Shown here one piece after another: positions 61,311 through 64,000 of a stretch of DNA of 64,000 bases. Position 1 is the first letter of the stretch; the number at the start of each line of letters is the position of its first letter. The translations under genes were made by a program, and so were the position numbers. Source of the stretch: Nocardia sp. NBC_00416 (GTDB taxonomy: Bacteria; Actinomycetota; Actinomycetes; Mycobacteriales; Mycobacteriaceae); assembly GCF_036032445.1 (NCBI RefSeq), contig NZ_CP107932.1, forward strand, positions 3,536,501-3,600,500, in the 5' to 3' direction. The notes under the pieces are model-generated. The model was not told the origin of the DNA. It was given only the letters and a program-made list of their open reading frames with translations, and searched no databases.

Positions 61311-62615
61311 CTAGGCGACGAACCGTTCGGGTTCGCGAACCCGTTCCAGGTGCTGCTTGTCCACTTCCTGGAACCCGGGCCGCCCGGTGCCGATGAACGC
61401 CACCAGCCACGACAGGACCGCGGCGAACCGGTTCCGGAAGCCGACCAGATAGAAGAGGTGCACCGCCAGCCAGATGAACCACGCGATCACGCCGCGGAAG
61501 GTGACGCGGTCGTTCAGTTTCGTGACCGCGCTGAACCGGCTGATCACCGCCATGCTGCCCTTGTCCCAGTACACGAACGGGGTACCCGGGTGCTTGTCAC
61601 GGCTGATGATGTCGGCCGCGTGGCGGCCCTCCTGCATGGCCACCGGCGACTGGCCCGGATAGCCGTTGAGCGAGGTCATATCGCCGATCGCGTAGATATC
61701 GGCGTAACCGGCGACGGTGAGGTCGGGGTTGATCAGCAGCCGGCCGGCGCGATCGGTTTCGCAGCCGGTGGCCGCCGCCAGCAGTTTCGCGAATCCGCCG
61801 GCCTGCACGCCCGCCGACCAGACGATGGTCTCGGCGTCGAGCTGCCGCAGCGTCCCGTCCTTGTCCTTGACCGTGACCTGTCCGTCCTCGATTTCGGTGA
61901 CGAACGTGCCGAGCAGCACCTCGACCCCACTGCGGGTCAGCGATTTCTTCGCGTATTCCGACAGCCCGCCACCGAACGGCGGCAGTACCGCGCCCGCGCC
62001 CTCCACCAGGGTCACCGAGGCTTCCTGGTGGTAGTACCGCTTGGCCAGTTCCTTCAGCTGCCCCGCGACCTCGACACCGGTGGCTCCGGCCCCGACCACC
62101 ACGAAGGACAGCAACCGGCGACGCGTTTCCTCGTCGGCCTTGGCGGCCTCCCGGAAGACCCGTTCGATCTGGGCCCGTAGTAGCTTGGCGTCGTCGATGG
62201 TTTTCAGCGAATAGGTTTTGTCGGCGAAATCGTCGCGCCCGAAATACGACTGGCTGGCTCCGGTCGCGGCGATGAGCGATCCGTAGCGGATCTGCCGGTC
62301 GCCCTCGGCTGTCCGGTACGTCACGACGGCGGCATCGGGCTCGATGGCGACGACCTGACCCAGTCGCACATCCGCTTCCTTGTGCCGGCGCAGGATGTTC
62401 GCGATCGGGGGTGCGATCTCATCGGACGCCAACACCCCGGTGGCGACCTGATAGAGCAGCGGCTGGAACAGATGTTCCGGCGTGCTCGAGATCAGGACAT
62501 AGTCCCTTCCCGCCTTGGCCAGTTGCTTGGCCGCGGCGAGCCCGCCGAACCCCGAACCGACGATCACGACATCCGCGTACTCCACGCCGGTGCCGATCCC
62601 AGTGACCTTGTGCAT
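61311..62615 (-). CDS. ndh: Type II NADH:quinone oxidoreductase
   Basis: ATG at 62615 has GGAGG 5 bases upstream; 434 aa, the normal length. The FAD-binding Rossmann motif is VVIVGSGFGGLAAAKQLA and the NADH-binding one is FVVVGAGATGVEVAGQLKEL. YADIYAIGDMTSLNGYPGQSPVAMQEGRHAA is the conserved C-terminal FAD/quinone block. A C-terminal amphipathic/membrane helix (FIWLAVHLFYLVGFRNR) anchors it. It is a non-proton-pumping respiratory dehydrogenase, divergent from the LysR gene. Confidence 0.93.
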   Translation of the reverse strand: MHKVTGIGTGVEYADVVIVGSGFGGLAAAKQLAKAGRDYVLISSTPEHLFQPLLYQVATGVLASDEIAPPIANILRRHKEADVRLGQVVAIEPDAAVVTYRTAEGDRQIRYGSLIAATGASQSYFGRDDFADKTYSLKTIDDAKLLRAQIERVFREAAKADEETRRRLLSFVVVGAGATGVEVAGQLKELAKRYYHQEASVTLVEGAGAVLPPFGGGLSEYAKKSLTRSGVEVLLGTFVTEIEDGQVTVKDKDGTLRQLDAETIVWSAGVQAGGFAKLLAAATGCETDRAGRLLINPDLTVAGYADIYAIGDMTSLNGYPGQSPVAMQEGRHAADIISRDKHPGTPFVYWDKGSMAVISRFSAVTKLNDRVTFRGVIAWFIWLAVHLFYLVGFRNRFAAVLSWLVAFIGTGRPGFQEVDKQHLERVREPERFVA

Positions 62616-62726
62616 GACAGCCTCCTTCACTCATTAGGAACCGTCATCGGGAACGCAGATATTTCAGGGTTCAGGGCGCATACTTGAGATGACTCTTATC
62701 TGTTCTGGTCATGAATGGAGATCGAG

Positions 62727-63584
62727 GTGGAACTTCGCCAGCTCACGTACTTCGTCGCGGTGTGCGAGGAGCTCAGCTTCAGCCGGGCGGCGGCCCGGTG
62801 CTTCATCTCACAGTCGGCGATCAGCCATCAGATCGCCCGGCTCGAGCACGACCTGGGCGTCCAATTGTTCGAGCGTTCGACACGATCGGTCGTCCCCACC
62901 GACGCGAGCACAAGATTACTACCGCTGGCCAAGCAGATGCTAGGTCTGGAATCGGCCATCCGCGCCTCCATCCGCACCACCGGACCCCGGATACGGCTCG
63001 CGGCGAATATGTCCTTCGCGACCCGCTCGCTATCGGCCATCGCCGGCACCCGCGACGCGCACCCGGGCGCGGAGATCGAATTCGTCATCAAACCCTTCCG
63101 CCAGCGGGTCGCCGCCGTCGCGGACGGTGACTGCGATCTGGCGCTGATCCGCGGCAGCGTGCAGCAGGCCGGGCTGGTGGTCGAACAGCTATGGGTGGAA
63201 GACCTCACTCTCGCCACCGCTCCCGCGCATCCGCTGGCCGGTCGTACCGACGTCACCCTCGCCGAGCTCAGCCACTACCCGCTGCTCCTGCCGCCGGAGT
63301 CCGAACAGTTCCTCCTGCACAACGTCATCCGGACCGCGTTCGCTGACCTCCCCACCGGACCCACCTTCGGCCCGCCCATCCCCCCGGACCACACCGCCAC
63401 CATGGAGTTGATCAACCACCCCGACGCCTGGACCGTCCTCTACGCCAACAGTTCCACCGCGGGCATCGCGGCACTTCCGCTGGCCTGCCACCGCCTGCGC
63501 ATCCCGGTCTCCGCCGTGCTGCGCGCCGACACCCGGCGCACCCCCATCCTCGGCTCGCTGCTCGAAGGGCTGCACTGCGCCTGA
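62727..63584 (+). CDS. LysR-family transcriptional regulator
   Basis: GTG at 62727 (VELRQLTYFVAVCEE) is chosen as the typical LysR start with GGAG 6 bases upstream; ATG 62715 is in frame. The product is 285 aa. The HTH is LSFSRAAARCFISQSAISHQIARLEHDLGVQLFERS. The effector domain follows (IRLAANMSFATRSLSAIAG, DCDLALIRG). It is divergent from ndh, which it may regulate; the 111-base gap has no clear T-N11-A box that I could single out. Confidence 0.9.
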   Translation: MELRQLTYFVAVCEELSFSRAAARCFISQSAISHQIARLEHDLGVQLFERSTRSVVPTDASTRLLPLAKQMLGLESAIRASIRTTGPRIRLAANMSFATRSLSAIAGTRDAHPGAEIEFVIKPFRQRVAAVADGDCDLALIRGSVQQAGLVVEQLWVEDLTLATAPAHPLAGRTDVTLAELSHYPLLLPPESEQFLLHNVIRTAFADLPTGPTFGPPIPPDHTATMELINHPDAWTVLYANSSTAGIAALPLACHRLRIPVSAVLRADTRRTPILGSLLEGLHCA

Positions 63585-63940
63585 GACAACTCCGGCACAG
63601 CGAACGGATGCTGTTTCCGGGACCTGCCCCGCGCGGCCGCTGGGCGAAGGCGTCCTCCTGATTCGGAGTAGCCCTCGCGGTCGAACCCTCATGGCCGCAA
63701 CCGGGATCGCACCCAGACCAGCGTCCGGGTCCGTCCGGGCCGGCTGCCGCGTGGGTATCCCTGACAGGGCTAGGCATCAGCGGGTGCTGGTTGCCGTCGG
63801 ACATCCAGCAGAGAGTGGACACAAGCCGGATCGCCTCCGCGGCGACCGGCCCGGATCACGCTGTTTCTCGTCATCGCTGCCCGTCTCGCTCGGCGTCGAT
63901 CCCACACCGGTGCAGCCCCGACATCGCAGGAGCCACTCTC
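63585..63940. other. 356-base region without a supported gene
   Basis: Frames here are reverse-strand shadows with low-complexity Gly/Arg composition and no ribosome-binding sites. The last bases contain AGGAGCC, the likely ribosome-binding site of the SDR gene. Confidence 0.4.
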
Positions 63941-64000
63941 ATGAACCTGAATCTCGACGGCCACGTCGTCATCGTCACCGGCGGTACCAGCGGCATCGGT
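63941..64000 (+). CDS. Short-chain dehydrogenase/reductase, N-terminus only
   Basis: ATG at 63941 follows AGGAGCC. The 20 residues visible (MNLNLDGHVVIVTGGTSGIG) contain the NAD(P)-binding TGxxxGIG motif of classical SDRs. The rest lies beyond the window. Confidence 0.8.
   Translation, partial: MNLNLDGHVVIVTGGTSGIG

Noticed and set aside
1..64000. CRISPR arrays, complete tRNA/rRNA genes, complete insertion sequences, integrase genes
   Set aside because: Looked for and not seen; no regularly spaced repeats, full cloverleaf or intact transposase/integrase could be supported by eye.

Overview
The window is high-GC DNA from an actinomycete of the Mycobacteriales, most likely a Nocardia. Evidence for this includes a cutinase and secreted proteins of Nocardia type, a PatA-like phosphatidylinositol-mannoside acyltransferase, an OlsB/PlsC ornithine-lipid pair, DUF397/Scr1-like regulator pairs, conservon-like P450s, many GTG starts, and start-stop overlaps of the ATGA/GTGA type. 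Roughly the first 56 kb is accessory DNA. The last 7 kb, from about 57 kb, looks more like chromosomal backbone.

Layout. (1) 1-5.7 kb, minus: a tightly coupled operon of a glycine-zipper secreted protein, a cutinase, two tandem LIP-family lipase homologues that both carry Ala in place of the nucleophilic Ser, a one-TM protein and a ParA/MinD-like protein cut by the window edge. A 35-aa hydrophobic peptide gene precedes it. (2) 6.3-7.9 kb, plus: an XRE regulator and an unknown gene. (3) 8-14.1 kb, minus: two P450s lacking the ExxR motif, an acyl-CoA oxidase-like flavoprotein, a coupled 71-aa protein and two unknowns. They are divergent from a STAND/NB-ARC-TPR regulator and a HAD-like protein (14.4-18.6 kb). 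(4) 19.2-22.7 kb: a small unknown protein, a Nudix hydrolase, a C-terminal fragment of a DegT aminotransferase and a class I lysyl-tRNA synthetase. (5) 23-30.7 kb: a putative RiPP locus with a 51-aa precursor candidate, a radical SAM enzyme, an asparagine-synthetase-like (lasso-type) cyclase and a PqqD-like recognition protein. No leader protease is visible. Nearby are a regulator-like gene, a GT25 glycosyltransferase, a hexapeptide acyltransferase, an alpha/beta hydrolase and a 2OG-Fe(II) oxygenase. (6) 30.9-33.5 kb: a frameshifted valyl-tRNA synthetase outside its usual neighbourhood, then APH and GNAT genes. (7) 35.4-41.1 kb: a Scr1/DUF397 regulator module, coupled small genes, a degenerate nucleoside-hydrolase-like protein starting at ATT, a disrupted DUF6192 gene and a zinc-ribbon protein. 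(8) 41.4-55.6 kb: a defence island with a PD-(D/E)xK-like endonuclease, a three-gene ABC-3C system (DUF3732 ATPase), a Mokosh type I-like system (kinase-helicase plus PLD-S1) bracketed by diverged direct repeats, and a CoiA-like nuclease. (9) 55.6-58.4 kb: a tRNA-Ala 3-prime fragment and two paralogous 48-aa peptide genes, one overlapping a PatA-like acyltransferase gene. (10) 58.6-64 kb: a secreted Asp/Gly-rich protein, PlsC, OlsB-like, NDH-2, LysR and the start of an SDR.

The strongest candidates for an undescribed system are the RiPP locus at 23-30.7 kb, the ExxR-less P450/acyl-CoA oxidase operon, and the 48-aa peptide/acyltransferase pair. Coordinates of starts are choices made from ribosome-binding sites and overlaps and are stated as such.
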